Assembly: GCF_005491425.1 (NCBI RefSeq) | Contig: NZ_CP028083.1 | Coordinates: 954,001 to 1,018,000 of the forward strand | Direction of reading: 5' to 3' | Origin: Lysinibacillus sp. SGAir0095 | GTDB lineage: Bacteria > Bacillota > Bacilli > Bacillales_A > Planococcaceae | Length of the DNA stretch: 64,000 bases | In this document: piece by piece, positions 16,247-25,249 of the stretch | How positions within the stretch are numbered: the first letter of the stretch is position 1 | How the letters are laid out: every line of letters begins with the position of its first letter | Program-made: the position numbers and the translations under genes | Notes under the pieces: generated by a model | Seen by the model: the letters and a program-made list of their open reading frames with translations, nothing else | Databases searched by the model: none | Told to the model about the DNA's origin: nothing

Positions 16247-17596
16247 ATGGCTTCTATTTTTGAAAGAAGAAAAGAATTAGCTTCACAAAAAAAGACTGTT
16301 TCCTATCAATACGATAACCATCTTGTAGATGAACTAGTTGAACACTATAAAGCTCGTCTACTTCGTGATACCAATTTAGAGGCATTAACACAGCTTTCGC
16401 AGGGTGAAATGAGACTAAAAATCGAGCAATATGTATCCCAATTTATGTCTGAGGAACGTGTGGTCATTTCCCGCCACGACAAGGAGCTTCTCGTTACAAG
16501 AATTTTGGATGAGTCGGTCGGTTTGGGGCCACTAGAACCATTGATAAATGACCCAACGATTACGGAGATCCTGATAAATGGCTATAACGAGGTGCATGTT
16601 GAACGAAAAGGGAAGCTGGAGCAAGTGAATATCACTTTTCGGGACGATGAGCATGTTCGCCATATTGTGGATCGAATCGTTGCACCACTTGGGCGGCGAA
16701 TTGATGAAAGCTCCCCAATGGTAGATGCCCGCTTACCGGATGGAAGTCGTGTAAATGCGGTAATTCCACCGATTAGCTTAAATGGGACACTTGTTTCGAT
16801 TCGAAAATTTCGAGCAGAGCCATTCCAAATGGATGATTTACTCGAATTTAGCTCACTGGATGAAAATATGGCTTACTTTATTGACTGTGTTGTAAAGGCG
16901 AAGATGAATATGCTGATTTCTGGTGGTACTGGTTCAGGGAAAACGACGCTATTGAATGTTGCGGCAAGCTCGATCCCATTATTTGAACGTGTCATTACTA
17001 TTGAGGATTCTGCGGAGCTTCGACTAAATCGTTCGAACGTTGTCGGGATGGAGGCTCGTCCTGCAAACGTTGAGGGGAAAGGTGAAATCACTATTCGGAA
17101 TCTGGTGCGAAATGCACTTCGGATGCGCCCTGATCGTATTATCGTAGGGGAGGTTCGTAGTGGAGAAGCATTCGACATGCTTCAAGCAATGAATACAGGT
17201 CATGAAGGCTCCATTACAACGGTCCATGCCAATACACCAGACGATGCATTAAGACGTGTTGAATCCATGGTTATCATGGCGGGGATGGACCTCCCATCCT
17301 CCATTATTCGTGAATTCATCGTTGGGGCATTGGACATCATTATTCAAGCAACGAGATTAACAGATGGTACACGTAAAATTGTTTCAATTTCGGAAGTGCA
17401 AAAGCATGAGGATGGTACAAACGAAATGGTTGAAATTTTCACCTTTAAACGAATCGGGATGTCACCTGATGGAGATGTCATTGGTTATTTTACTCCAACA
17501 GGAAGAAAGCCGAAATGTCTGGATCGAATTCGAATGTTTGGGATTGAAATCTCAGAATCGATGTTTAGACCCCAGCAGCAGGAGGTGATTATATGA
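16247..17596 (+). CDS. tadA: Tad pilus secretion ATPase TadA/CpaF
   Basis: A 449-residue CpaF-type hexameric ATPase that powers pilus assembly, and in some bacteria retraction. Motifs: ITEILINGYNEVHVERKGK in the N-domain, Walker A SGGTGSGKTTLLN near residue 225, RVITIEDSAEL (Asp box), MRPDRIIVGEVR (Walker B) and GHEGSITTVHAN (His box). All are intact. It overlaps tadB by ATGA, which indicates tight coupling. Confidence 0.94.
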   Translation: MASIFERRKELASQKKTVSYQYDNHLVDELVEHYKARLLRDTNLEALTQLSQGEMRLKIEQYVSQFMSEERVVISRHDKELLVTRILDESVGLGPLEPLINDPTITEILINGYNEVHVERKGKLEQVNITFRDDEHVRHIVDRIVAPLGRRIDESSPMVDARLPDGSRVNAVIPPISLNGTLVSIRKFRAEPFQMDDLLEFSSLDENMAYFIDCVVKAKMNMLISGGTGSGKTTLLNVAASSIPLFERVITIEDSAELRLNRSNVVGMEARPANVEGKGEITIRNLVRNALRMRPDRIIVGEVRSGEAFDMLQAMNTGHEGSITTVHANTPDDALRRVESMVIMAGMDLPSSIIREFIVGALDIIIQATRLTDGTRKIVSISEVQKHEDGTNEMVEIFTFKRIGMSPDGDVIGYFTPTGRKPKCLDRIRMFGIEISESMFRPQQQEVII

Positions 17597-18519
17597 CAAC
17601 CGCTGCTGTTGCTTTCGGTGCAGTCCTTTTGCTCATCTTTGGAATCTATAATCTACTAGGCTATCGAAAAGAAAAGAAGGAATGGAGAAAGAAGACTCAC
17701 CAGTTTTATCGTGAAGGGGAAAAGAGAAAAAGTGTCATCGTTTTATGGGGAACAAAGTTTGACCAAACCGAAACCGCAAAGGAAATGGAAGGTAAATTAC
17801 AGGATGCCAATATCCCTTTTACCCCATCGGAATTTTGCGGGGCGCTAATCGTTTCCTATATGGGAATTTTGTTTGTTCTCGTAAACTTTTTCAATGTCCC
17901 TCCTTTAATTGGATTGGTGCTGTCTCTTCTGTTACTTGAGGCAGGAAGAAGAATTCTATTCAAGCTAAGAAAAGATCGGAGAAGACAAATCCTTGTCGAC
18001 CAATTGCCTGATATTTGCCGTCTTCTCGCTAATTCAACGAGGTCAGGTATGACGTTAAATCAAGGCATTCAATTAGTGGCAAAGGAAATGGCGGAACCAG
18101 CAAAAAGTGAATTTAAAAATCTAGCTCACGAATTATCTTTGGGAATTGATTTTGGGAGTGCCATCCGAGCATTGGAAAAACGAATCGACAATAAGGAATT
18201 TCATCTATTTACCGCAACCTTACTCATTCAAAAACGTGCAGGTGGGAATTTATATGCCGTATTAGATGAAATGAGTCAAACACTCGATGACCGGAAGCTT
18301 CTCAAGCAAGAGATCAAAACAATGACAGCAGAGCATAAATATATTGCTTATATTGTCCCGATCATTCCAATCTTCCTTGTCCTGATGATGAATAATGTAG
18401 TGGATGGGTTCCTGGATGCACTGTTTTCAGGGATTGGATTAATATTATTTGCGATATTTGTATTAGGAACTGTCGCTACGTTTTTCATTATCAATAAGAT
18501 TACAAATATTAGGGTGTGA
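17593..18519 (+). CDS. tadB: Tad pilus inner-membrane platform protein TadB
   Basis: A 308-residue protein with an N-terminal membrane segment, a pair at about residues 85-115, and two more at the C-terminus, enclosing a cytoplasmic T2SSF (GspF) domain (QLPDICRLLANSTRSGMTL, HLFTATLLIQKRAGGNL). TadB and TadC form the platform that TadA turns. GGAGGTGAT lies just before ATG, which overlaps the tadA stop. Confidence 0.88.
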   Translation: MTTAAVAFGAVLLLIFGIYNLLGYRKEKKEWRKKTHQFYREGEKRKSVIVLWGTKFDQTETAKEMEGKLQDANIPFTPSEFCGALIVSYMGILFVLVNFFNVPPLIGLVLSLLLLEAGRRILFKLRKDRRRQILVDQLPDICRLLANSTRSGMTLNQGIQLVAKEMAEPAKSEFKNLAHELSLGIDFGSAIRALEKRIDNKEFHLFTATLLIQKRAGGNLYAVLDEMSQTLDDRKLLKQEIKTMTAEHKYIAYIVPIIPIFLVLMMNNVVDGFLDALFSGIGLILFAIFVLGTVATFFIINKITNIRV

Positions 18520-19457
18520 CAAAAATGGATGGAATTATAGCTATCACCGTAATCCTTACCGTTTTCTTTTTTGGGGTATCACTTAGGGCAGTCTATGTAT
18601 ATCTCACAAAGCATCGCGAACTGAAAACAACTGTATCCGACACCTTATATGTATTTGATGGTTTTCAAAAGAAAGAAAGTCGGAGGGAAAAGTTTTTAGC
18701 GAAGATGCTGCATTTTGCAGATGATTTTTCAGACCTTGGTCAGCGTATTAACTTCTTTAGTGAAAATGGGGATGTGAAGAAGTGGATCATTCAAGCAGGT
18801 TATCCATATGGCATTACAGTTGAGAGATTCCAAGGTTTGAAGATTTTCCTGCTTATTATCGGTGTCATGGTTGGTGGAATCCTGCTTTTGCTGAGATTTC
18901 CGTTCTCACAGTTTTTGGTCATTCTTTTGCCCATCGCTGGATTTGCGAGTAGTATCCTTTGGATTCGTTCGAAAGCAAAAGCGCGACAGGCAGAAATTTC
19001 GTACCAGCTGCCGGATTTTCTCGACACCATGAGTGTGACATTACAAGCAGGGGTTGGGTTACCGCAAGCTTTAAGGGATATTGTCCCTTATTTTGTGGGA
19101 CCCATAAAAGAAGAATTTGAACGATTTCTTCAAGAAATTAGTGTCGGTGTACCGCGTGTGGAGGCCTACAGATTATTGCTTGAACGAAATGAATCAAAAG
19201 AATTTCAGATTTTAATCAAGTCTTTAATACAGGGAGAGCGACTGGGTGTTCCAATTGCAGCCTCCTTTAAACAGCAAGCTGAGGAAATGAGAAAGCTGAA
19301 GAAAGAGATGATCAAGGAAAAAGCCGCCAAAGCATCACCGAAAGTGACGCTGGTAACGACTTTCCTTATTTTACCTTCATCCCTCATTTTAATAGGCGGG
19401 CTGATGATCATTAATATGTTTAACCAAAATAGTGGGATTTTCGATTTACTTAAATAA
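18516..19457 (+). CDS. tadC: Tad pilus inner-membrane platform protein TadC
   Basis: A 313-residue partner of TadB with the same T2SSF domain (QLPDFLDTMSVTLQAGVGL, FQILIKSLIQGERLG) and flanking membrane helices. It starts at GTG 18516 overlapping the tadB stop, or at ATG 18525; both are in frame and the sequence does not decide. The pilin gene follows after 14 bases. Confidence 0.88.
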   Translation: MTKMDGIIAITVILTVFFFGVSLRAVYVYLTKHRELKTTVSDTLYVFDGFQKKESRREKFLAKMLHFADDFSDLGQRINFFSENGDVKKWIIQAGYPYGITVERFQGLKIFLLIIGVMVGGILLLLRFPFSQFLVILLPIAGFASSILWIRSKAKARQAEISYQLPDFLDTMSVTLQAGVGLPQALRDIVPYFVGPIKEEFERFLQEISVGVPRVEAYRLLLERNESKEFQILIKSLIQGERLGVPIAASFKQQAEEMRKLKKEMIKEKAAKASPKVTLVTTFLILPSSLILIGGLMIINMFNQNSGIFDLLK

Positions 19458-19471
19458 AAGGAGAGAAAAAA

Positions 19472-19681
19472 ATGAGAGAGTACATGCAAATTTTATTATT
19501 AACTTTAGTATCGCCGGTGAAAAATGAAAAAGGTGCACAATCGTTAGAATGGCTAGGTTTAGCTGCATTATTGATTTTAGTTTTAGGGATTATCTCGACA
19601 GCTGTTAGTGGTCAATCTGGATCGATTACATCTCTAATCGGAAGTATTATTTCGAAAATTAGTGGAATGGTAGGATCTTGA
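19472..19681 (+). CDS. flp: Flp-type major pilin
   Basis: A 69-residue prepilin. A short leader ends EKG, and the mature protein begins AQSLEWLGLAALLILVLG, with Glu at mature position +5 as in type IV/Flp pilins. The rest is a single hydrophobic helix and a Gly/Ser tail. AAAGGAGAG gives strong translation, as expected for the major subunit. Cleavage requires a prepilin peptidase that is not in this locus. Confidence 0.85.
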   Translation: MREYMQILLLTLVSPVKNEKGAQSLEWLGLAALLILVLGIISTAVSGQSGSITSLIGSIISKISGMVGS

Positions 19682-19762
19682 TTTATAAGATTTAGCATTT
19701 CTCGAACTGACTGAATCTGACACGAACAGTAAGGTGTCCTTATAAAGTGGGAGTTGAAAACA
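19681..19762 (+). other. Structured spacer after the pilin gene
   Basis: TTTATAAG just after the pilin stop can pair with CTTATAAA near 19738, with GACAC/GTGTC pairing inside. No T tract follows, so it could stabilise the pilin message or reduce read-through rather than terminate. Confidence 0.35.
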
Positions 19763-21175
19763 ATGCAAAATCGATTGAGCATACTATCCATTCTATTATT
19801 ACTACTTCTTTTAGCTGGTTGTAGCAACAATGAAACGGAAAAAGCAGAGGCACAAAAACAAGAAACAACTCAAACAGAAGAAAGTCCAGAGACAGAAGTT
19901 GAAGAGCAAACTGTTGAGGTGGAGGAAAACAAAGATTCAAATGAAGAGAAAGTTGTTGGTCCTTCACTTCCAACTAGCTTAGAAGAGTTAGAGCTTCTAC
20001 CTTCAGGCTATACGGAATACATTAGTACGCTTGAAGAGGAAGGAAGACAACTAACGAATGAATTGACTAAAAATCTTCCAGATATTTCTGGCAATCCAAC
20101 AAATGAAGAATTAGATCTTTACTATGAAGCGATTCTATCAATCTTTCAACAAGATTACGTAGGGCCGGGTGAATTGATTGAAACTATGAAATTCCAATCA
20201 ATTGGTAATCCAGAGATTGAAGATTCCCGCTACCAGTTTAAGGAGAACTTAAATGTAATGGTGATTTTAGATGCCTCGGGTAGTATGGCAAATTACGAGG
20301 GGAGTGTAACTCGTATGGATGCCGCTAAAAAAGCGATCACTGAATTCGTAAAGGGTTTACCTGAGAATGCTAATGTCGGTTTGCGAATTTACGGCCATGA
20401 AGGCTCAGGGAAAAATGAGGATAAGGCATTATCGTGTAGTAGTAGTGAGTTAGTTTATCCTTTAAGCAATTATAATGCAGCAAACTTTGAACAGTCGCTG
20501 ACAAAAGTACAGCCAGCTGGTTGGACTCCAATTGGTTTTGCTCTAAGTGAAGCCCAAAAGGATTTAGCTTCATTTAAAGGCGATTCAAATACAAATATTG
20601 TTTATTTAGTAAGTGACGGGATTTCGACCTGTGAAGATGATCCAGTTGGAACAGCCAAATCTCTTTATGATTCGGACATTACCCCAATCGTAAATGTGAT
20701 TGGTTTTAATGTTGACCAAGAAGGACAAAAACAATTACAGGAGATTGCCAATGCAACAGAAGGTACTTATCAAAATGTAAAAGATGCACAAGGTCTTCAA
20801 GATCAACTAAATGAAGCTAGTAAAATTGCGGAAAAATGGGTGCAATGGAAAACCTCCCAAGAAGGTTGGTTGGATTTTTATAAAGTAGATAATTGGCTAG
20901 ATATCTTTTCTTATCATAGTAAGGAATTTAGAAAATGGATTGATGAAGGGCAGGCAGTTGGTTTTACACTTACGTATTTATATCAACATGAAGATAAGAT
21001 GTCCAAAGAGTCCCATGATTATTTAAAACAGAAGAATACCGAATATCATGATTGGATTGAAGAGCAATACGCAATCCTTCGAAAAGATCTAGAAGCCATG
21101 AATGAAATGAATTATAACGAAGCAGTAAAAGAACTTGAGAATAAATATCTAAATAACATAAGTAACACACCTTAA
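19763..21175 (+). CDS. Von Willebrand factor A lipoprotein of the Tad locus
   Basis: A 470-residue lipoprotein: signal peptide with lipobox LLAGC (Cys20), an acidic linker to about residue 70, then a vWA domain. The MIDAS metal motif is VILDASGSM (Asp170, Ser172, Ser174), with PAGWTPIG (Thr) and YLVSDGIST (Asp). After the vWA fold a helical tail of about 150 residues is rich in Trp and Glu (KWVQWKTSQEGWLDF). vWA domains bind protein or matrix ligands, and TadG-type proteins of other Tad loci also carry vWA. ATG 19763 is preferred to TTG 19754, as GGGAG is 9 bases before it. Likely an adhesin or pilus-base anchor (inference). Confidence 0.8.
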   Translation: MQNRLSILSILLLLLLLAGCSNNETEKAEAQKQETTQTEESPETEVEEQTVEVEENKDSNEEKVVGPSLPTSLEELELLPSGYTEYISTLEEEGRQLTNELTKNLPDISGNPTNEELDLYYEAILSIFQQDYVGPGELIETMKFQSIGNPEIEDSRYQFKENLNVMVILDASGSMANYEGSVTRMDAAKKAITEFVKGLPENANVGLRIYGHEGSGKNEDKALSCSSSELVYPLSNYNAANFEQSLTKVQPAGWTPIGFALSEAQKDLASFKGDSNTNIVYLVSDGISTCEDDPVGTAKSLYDSDITPIVNVIGFNVDQEGQKQLQEIANATEGTYQNVKDAQGLQDQLNEASKIAEKWVQWKTSQEGWLDFYKVDNWLDIFSYHSKEFRKWIDEGQAVGFTLTYLYQHEDKMSKESHDYLKQKNTEYHDWIEEQYAILRKDLEAMNEMNYNEAVKELENKYLNNISNTP

Positions 21176-21196
21176 AAATGGAAGTGAGGTGAAAGT

Positions 21197-22807
21197 GTGA
21201 AAGGAAGTAACTTTCGCAGAGTATTTGCAATCTTCATGATTGCGTTTATGTTGTTCTGGTCAGCCTTGCCTTCTATTAGTATGGCGTTTTTCATTACGCC
21301 GGGTAATGCGATTACTCCGGGTGAAGCAATTACCGGAGGAAAGCCCATTACTGGTGGGCAGTTCATCATTCCAGGTCAAGTGATTACACCAGGTAATCCT
21401 TATCAAGGTGGGCCATTCCTGCAAGGTGGAGATGCTGCTGTTTCAGGTCAGCCAATCATTCCCCCTTACCAAAGCAGTAATGGTCAATGGATAATTCCGA
21501 ATGTTGCTGGTTCTTTGCCAATTAATAACCCTATCGTAACTGGTGGGGCTATGACAGGAGGAGAAGGTCCTTCTGGAGGGCAAGCGGTTAATGGAGGAAA
21601 TGCCACTCAAGGTGGAGAAGGCCCAACAGGCGGTAATGCTGTAAATGGTGGCGATGGTACCTCACCAGGGGATTCACTAACTGGGGGAAACCCTGCTCAG
21701 GGTGGTGACGGCCTAACTGGAGGAAATCCTGCCCAAGGTGGCGATGGCCCAACTGGTGGTGAAGGACTGACAGGAGGAGATCCAACACAAGGAGGCGAAG
21801 GACCGACTGGTGGTGAAGGACTGACAGGAGGAGATCCAACTCAAGGAGGAGAAGGTCCAACTGGTGGGAACAACCCAACAGGAGGGGATCCTGCACAGGG
21901 TGGAGAAGGGCCGAGCGGTGGGAACTCTCCTGAAGGAAATGGAACAAGTGGAAACCTATTAGATACAATGATTCCCACAGCGGATACAACTAGAGGACCC
22001 CTTGGAGTAATTGCTGGAGCTTTACAGGATGGAAATCGATTTATTACATCTTTTGGGAAAAATCTAGTTGAAGGTCTTACGGCAACCTATGCCGGATATA
22101 AATTTACTGAATTAGCTTCAGGAAATTATAGGGTAGTCAGTAATCGAACGGTTCAAAATCCTGTTTTAAATTATTTTTATGATAGCTTTAAAAAATATGA
22201 CTTAGGCGGTCGACAAGCATATATGCCGGTTGGAGGAGCCAATCCACGCCCGCATAAAATTGATAGTTTCTTTACAAGCAAGAATTTAAGTAATTGGAGC
22301 ACACCTTCAAGTTTTATAAAAACAACATGGAGTAGCTTGAAAACAGGTTTGAATGAAAGCTTTAATATTTTTTCAAAGAAATTTTACGCTCCATCTAATA
22401 TGATGAAACTAAATGGACCTGTAAATATCATCGCTTCGGCTTTCAACAGTGTTTATGATTATGGCTGGGGTGAAAAATCGAGTCAAGGAATATTATCTTC
22501 TAATTTTGCCGCGGATTTAACTGTTGACCTTGCAGTAGGTGCTGGTACAACAGCTCTATCAAGTGTTCTTTCCAGTGCTGTAGGAGGTGCCGTAGCAGGT
22601 TCTGCATTTCCTGGTGTAGGAACAGCTGTAGGTGCGGTTGTTGGCTTAGGTGTAGGATTGGTTTCAACTTATCTCATAAATGGTACAGAACCAGGACGAA
22701 AGGCGAAACAATGGGTTAGCGATAAGTTAAGTAGAGGTTATCGCAAGGTAGCTGAAGGAGCAAAAGGATTATTTAATGGGGCTAAAAAGCTCTTTGGATT
22801 CGGATAA
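21197..22807 (+). CDS. Secreted hexapeptide-repeat protein of the Tad locus
   Basis: A 536-residue protein not matching a family I can name. A signal peptide (about 1-30) leads into two blocks of six-residue repeats: roughly ten units of the type AITPGE at 32-91, and 22 units of the type GPTGGE/PTQGGE at 118-249. Residues 260-430 look globular. A glycine-zipper hydrophobic stretch follows (about 450-500: AVGGAVAGSAFPGVG), then a basic tail (KAKQWVSDKLSRGYRK). It starts at GTG 21197, 21 bases after the vWA gene. A role as surface stalk or secreted effector is inference. Confidence 0.7.
   Translation: MKGSNFRRVFAIFMIAFMLFWSALPSISMAFFITPGNAITPGEAITGGKPITGGQFIIPGQVITPGNPYQGGPFLQGGDAAVSGQPIIPPYQSSNGQWIIPNVAGSLPINNPIVTGGAMTGGEGPSGGQAVNGGNATQGGEGPTGGNAVNGGDGTSPGDSLTGGNPAQGGDGLTGGNPAQGGDGPTGGEGLTGGDPTQGGEGPTGGEGLTGGDPTQGGEGPTGGNNPTGGDPAQGGEGPSGGNSPEGNGTSGNLLDTMIPTADTTRGPLGVIAGALQDGNRFITSFGKNLVEGLTATYAGYKFTELASGNYRVVSNRTVQNPVLNYFYDSFKKYDLGGRQAYMPVGGANPRPHKIDSFFTSKNLSNWSTPSSFIKTTWSSLKTGLNESFNIFSKKFYAPSNMMKLNGPVNIIASAFNSVYDYGWGEKSSQGILSSNFAADLTVDLAVGAGTTALSSVLSSAVGGAVAGSAFPGVGTAVGAVVGLGVGLVSTYLINGTEPGRKAKQWVSDKLSRGYRKVAEGAKGLFNGAKKLFGFG
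21548..21943 (+). repeat. 18-bp-unit coding repeats (hexapeptide block 2)
   Basis: Twenty-two consecutive 18-bp units encode x-x-T/Q/N-G-G-D/E/N hexapeptides. Within it, a 54-bp segment is nearly duplicated around 21762-21870, a sign of recent slippage or unequal crossing-over. Confidence 0.85.
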
Positions 22808-22834
22808 GTTTTTTCTAATACGGATGTGTTTATT

Positions 22835-22927
22835 CATTCCTAACCATGGGGATGAATGGTCAAAACTATGTTTGTTCATGATTATTTACTCTTCAATCAG
22901 AGGGGCTTCCCCCACTGATTGAAGAGT
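22835..22927 (+). other. Strong hairpins between the repeat protein and membrane genes
   Basis: ATTCAT/ATGAAT forms a small hairpin near 22835-22858. A much stronger one spans 22888-22927: ACTCTTCAATCAG pairs perfectly with CTGATTGAAGAGT, with an inner GGGG/CCCC. No T tract follows on either strand, so it is probably an RNA stability or processing element rather than a classical terminator. Confidence 0.6.
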
Positions 22928-23044
22928 CTATGCAGCATCTGGCAAAAGCGTTAGACTTCAGCGCATATGTAAGATTGCTGACGTAAATTTAGATTAATTG
23001 CAACTACAAAGAGTGCATTGAATAAGAAATGTAGGTGTATAAAA

Positions 23045-23419
23045 ATGTTTAATGCTATTAAGTTTTTTCAAGCGATAGGGGCTTCGTTTTTAGTGACCGT
23101 AATTGTTTCCTTTCTATTAGGTTTCTTTCAAATTGGCCATTTTGGATTTTTCCTCTTTCTTCAAACGATTATTACATATGGAAGCATGGGTTTTTTTGCC
23201 TCTAAATGGAATAGTGAAACCCCGTATACTGCTGCTTATTTAGGAGCAGTGATCATGTCATTTATTAGCATACTTCTCTCTCATTTTGTGTTTCACATTT
23301 ATATTTTTACAGACCCTAATGGAATAGCAAGAAGTATGTCTATTGCAGTTTTGGTTAGCTTGCTAGTTGCCTATATATGCACGCTTATTAGAACGAAAAG
23401 AGAAGAGGTTCTCCAATGA
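23045..23419 (+). CDS. Small membrane protein, Tad-locus cassette
   Basis: A 124-residue protein with four predicted membrane helices and little else. Start ATG 23045 has AGGTG 7 bases upstream, better than TTG 23018. Its stop overlaps the next ATG (ATGA). No family is recognised. It begins a run of four short membrane-protein genes inside the Tad locus. Confidence 0.6.
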   Translation: MFNAIKFFQAIGASFLVTVIVSFLLGFFQIGHFGFFLFLQTIITYGSMGFFASKWNSETPYTAAYLGAVIMSFISILLSHFVFHIYIFTDPNGIARSMSIAVLVSLLVAYICTLIRTKREEVLQ

Positions 23420-24084
23420 TTCGTGAAATTCTTGATATTTATAATCGTAATTGGAGTCAAATATTATTTTGGTCTATATTGATTATCTTGCCAGTAACGA
23501 TGATCACATTTTTAAGTATGATTTACGTATCGGGTTCGGAAAATTCAATAGCACCTCATTACTTTTCAGGTCTTGCCATTTTCTTGAATTTTATTTTATG
23601 TATCCCACCTTTTCTGAAAATGGTCATCGTCGATCGTCAAGATGAAACCGTAAAACCTGCTGAGGGAATCGTTTTTTTCTGGAAGCAATTTGGATTGCTC
23701 CTGGCGGTATCGAGTATTTTATATTTCATCGCTTTTATAGGAATGTATTTGTTGTTTATTCCAACAATTATCGCTTTCATCTTACTAATCGTTTTCCCAT
23801 TCTTCTCGGAAGGTCCTAGTATTCGGGAGATTTTCTATCAATCGGCCAAGGCCATTAAAAGAGAGAATATCGCGTTAATAGGAGACATTTTGGTTATTGT
23901 ATTTGTTAATTTGGGGATATGGCTAATTGTTTTGCTGTTCTTGGAGCAGTATGATAATAACCTTCTAGCATATTTACTGATTCGGATACTAGTGAATATT
24001 CTTGTCTTCCCCATTTTCTATATCTACTTAACGCTAAGATTTCGAAAAAATGAAGCTATTTTGCTAGCTGCTGAAAGATGGTGA
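23416..24084 (+). CDS. Polytopic membrane protein, Tad-locus cassette
   Basis: A 222-residue protein with about five or six membrane helices, a conserved-looking N-terminal IREILDIYNRNWSQILFW amphipathic segment and a cytoplasmic loop (FYQSAKAIKRENIALIGD). The layout resembles small YciC/DUF975-like membrane proteins, but I cannot assign it. It is translationally coupled to the preceding gene. Confidence 0.6.
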   Translation: MIREILDIYNRNWSQILFWSILIILPVTMITFLSMIYVSGSENSIAPHYFSGLAIFLNFILCIPPFLKMVIVDRQDETVKPAEGIVFFWKQFGLLLAVSSILYFIAFIGMYLLFIPTIIAFILLIVFPFFSEGPSIREIFYQSAKAIKRENIALIGDILVIVFVNLGIWLIVLLFLEQYDNNLLAYLLIRILVNILVFPIFYIYLTLRFRKNEAILLAAERW

Positions 24085-24091
24085 TAAAACT

Positions 24092-24538
24092 ATGGAGAAA
24101 GTATTACATCCACATGAGGGAGTAATGGATTTTAAGAAGTTCAATTTATTTTTAATGATTCTCTTTTCCTTTATTACGCTTGGTGCCTATATTGGAGTGT
24201 GGTTTTTACAGCATAAAGATCGTTTTGAACAATTTACAAAAAGGACAGAGCTCTATTTTGGATGGTGGAAGTTTTTCACGATCTTTTCCTTTGTCTTTTT
24301 ATTTATCAAACTGTTCGGCACCTTGGTGTTAAGTGATTATGGTATAGTGAATATTCAATCTTATGAGACAATCTTTAACTTCTTTTTTATAGGGCTGCTT
24401 TACTATTCTATTTTTAGATTAAAAGATTGTATAGAAGAGGAATATGATCTGTACTTGAATAAATATCTAATCTTTATTTTCCATATTTTTTATATTCAAT
24501 TTAAATTAAATCAAGTACATTCAACTTCAAAGCAATAA
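24092..24538 (+). CDS. Membrane protein resembling DUF4234 proteins
   Basis: A 148-residue protein with about four membrane helices. The early segment FSFITLGAYIGVWFLQHKDRF recalls DUF4234 membrane proteins (TLGxYxxxWF). It begins 8 bases after the previous gene. Function unknown. Confidence 0.55.
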   Translation: MEKVLHPHEGVMDFKKFNLFLMILFSFITLGAYIGVWFLQHKDRFEQFTKRTELYFGWWKFFTIFSFVFLFIKLFGTLVLSDYGIVNIQSYETIFNFFFIGLLYYSIFRLKDCIEEEYDLYLNKYLIFIFHIFYIQFKLNQVHSTSKQ

Positions 24539-24571
24539 ACCTTGACACATATTTGATAAAAGGAGGAGAGT

Positions 24572-25171
24572 GTGTTGAAAAAGGATGCCAATATAGTAAG
24601 GTTCGAGAATAATCGAATCATTATCACTTTTTTTGTGCATGTCATGATTGGGGGATTATGTAGTTTTGCACCGGATGGCAACATCTGGCTCTGGCTTGGA
24701 ATCAATCTAGCATTAGCCCTCGTCTTTGCACTGGTTAATTATATGATATGGAATGTTCATAAAAATAATAGTAAACGTTACTTTTCGTTACATACCTTTG
24801 TTATGCTGCTTGGAATTGCTTATTATATGATGACACCTGCCTTTAGAGGGCTATATCCATCGATCTTTTTTTGGTTATTGTTGTTTATCACCATTGTTCT
24901 AATTGGGTTCTTAATTATTAAATATGATGCAGTAACCAATGCTTTTGTAAATCCAGGAGATTCATGGTTTATAAAAATAGTAGTCATCTATGGGAGTATA
25001 GTTTTTATCTCAGGTGGTCTTTTATGGGCTTACATGAATGCTACGGAGACAGGTCCATTTGCTCCTGTAGCAATCATCTTATTTTTCATTGGGATTTTTC
25101 TTGTGATGATTGCACCTATTATGCTGGCAACACCTGAGCGAGTTAAAGAATTAGAAAAGCAAAGATACTAG
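24572..25171 (+). CDS. Polytopic membrane protein, Tad-locus cassette
   Basis: A 199-residue protein with about six membrane helices and short loops. The start is GTG 24572 or TTG 24575, both close to the AAGGAGGAG site at 24560-24568. I recognise no domain. It is the last of the four-gene membrane cassette before the TadE gene. Confidence 0.55.
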   Translation: MLKKDANIVRFENNRIIITFFVHVMIGGLCSFAPDGNIWLWLGINLALALVFALVNYMIWNVHKNNSKRYFSLHTFVMLLGIAYYMMTPAFRGLYPSIFFWLLLFITIVLIGFLIIKYDAVTNAFVNPGDSWFIKIVVIYGSIVFISGGLLWAYMNATETGPFAPVAIILFFIGIFLVMIAPIMLATPERVKELEKQRY

Positions 25172-25249
25172 TCTCGAATAGTTTCTATTTCAAGTTTTCT
25201 GCTCTTGAAGTGAAATGATTGGTAAATGTACATAAGGGAGGCGATTTGA

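Noticed and set aside
21588-21989. Long open frame on the minus strand across the hexapeptide repeats
   Set aside because: It is the antisense of a Gly-rich repeat; the Leu/His-rich product has no RBS and mirrors the repeat period.
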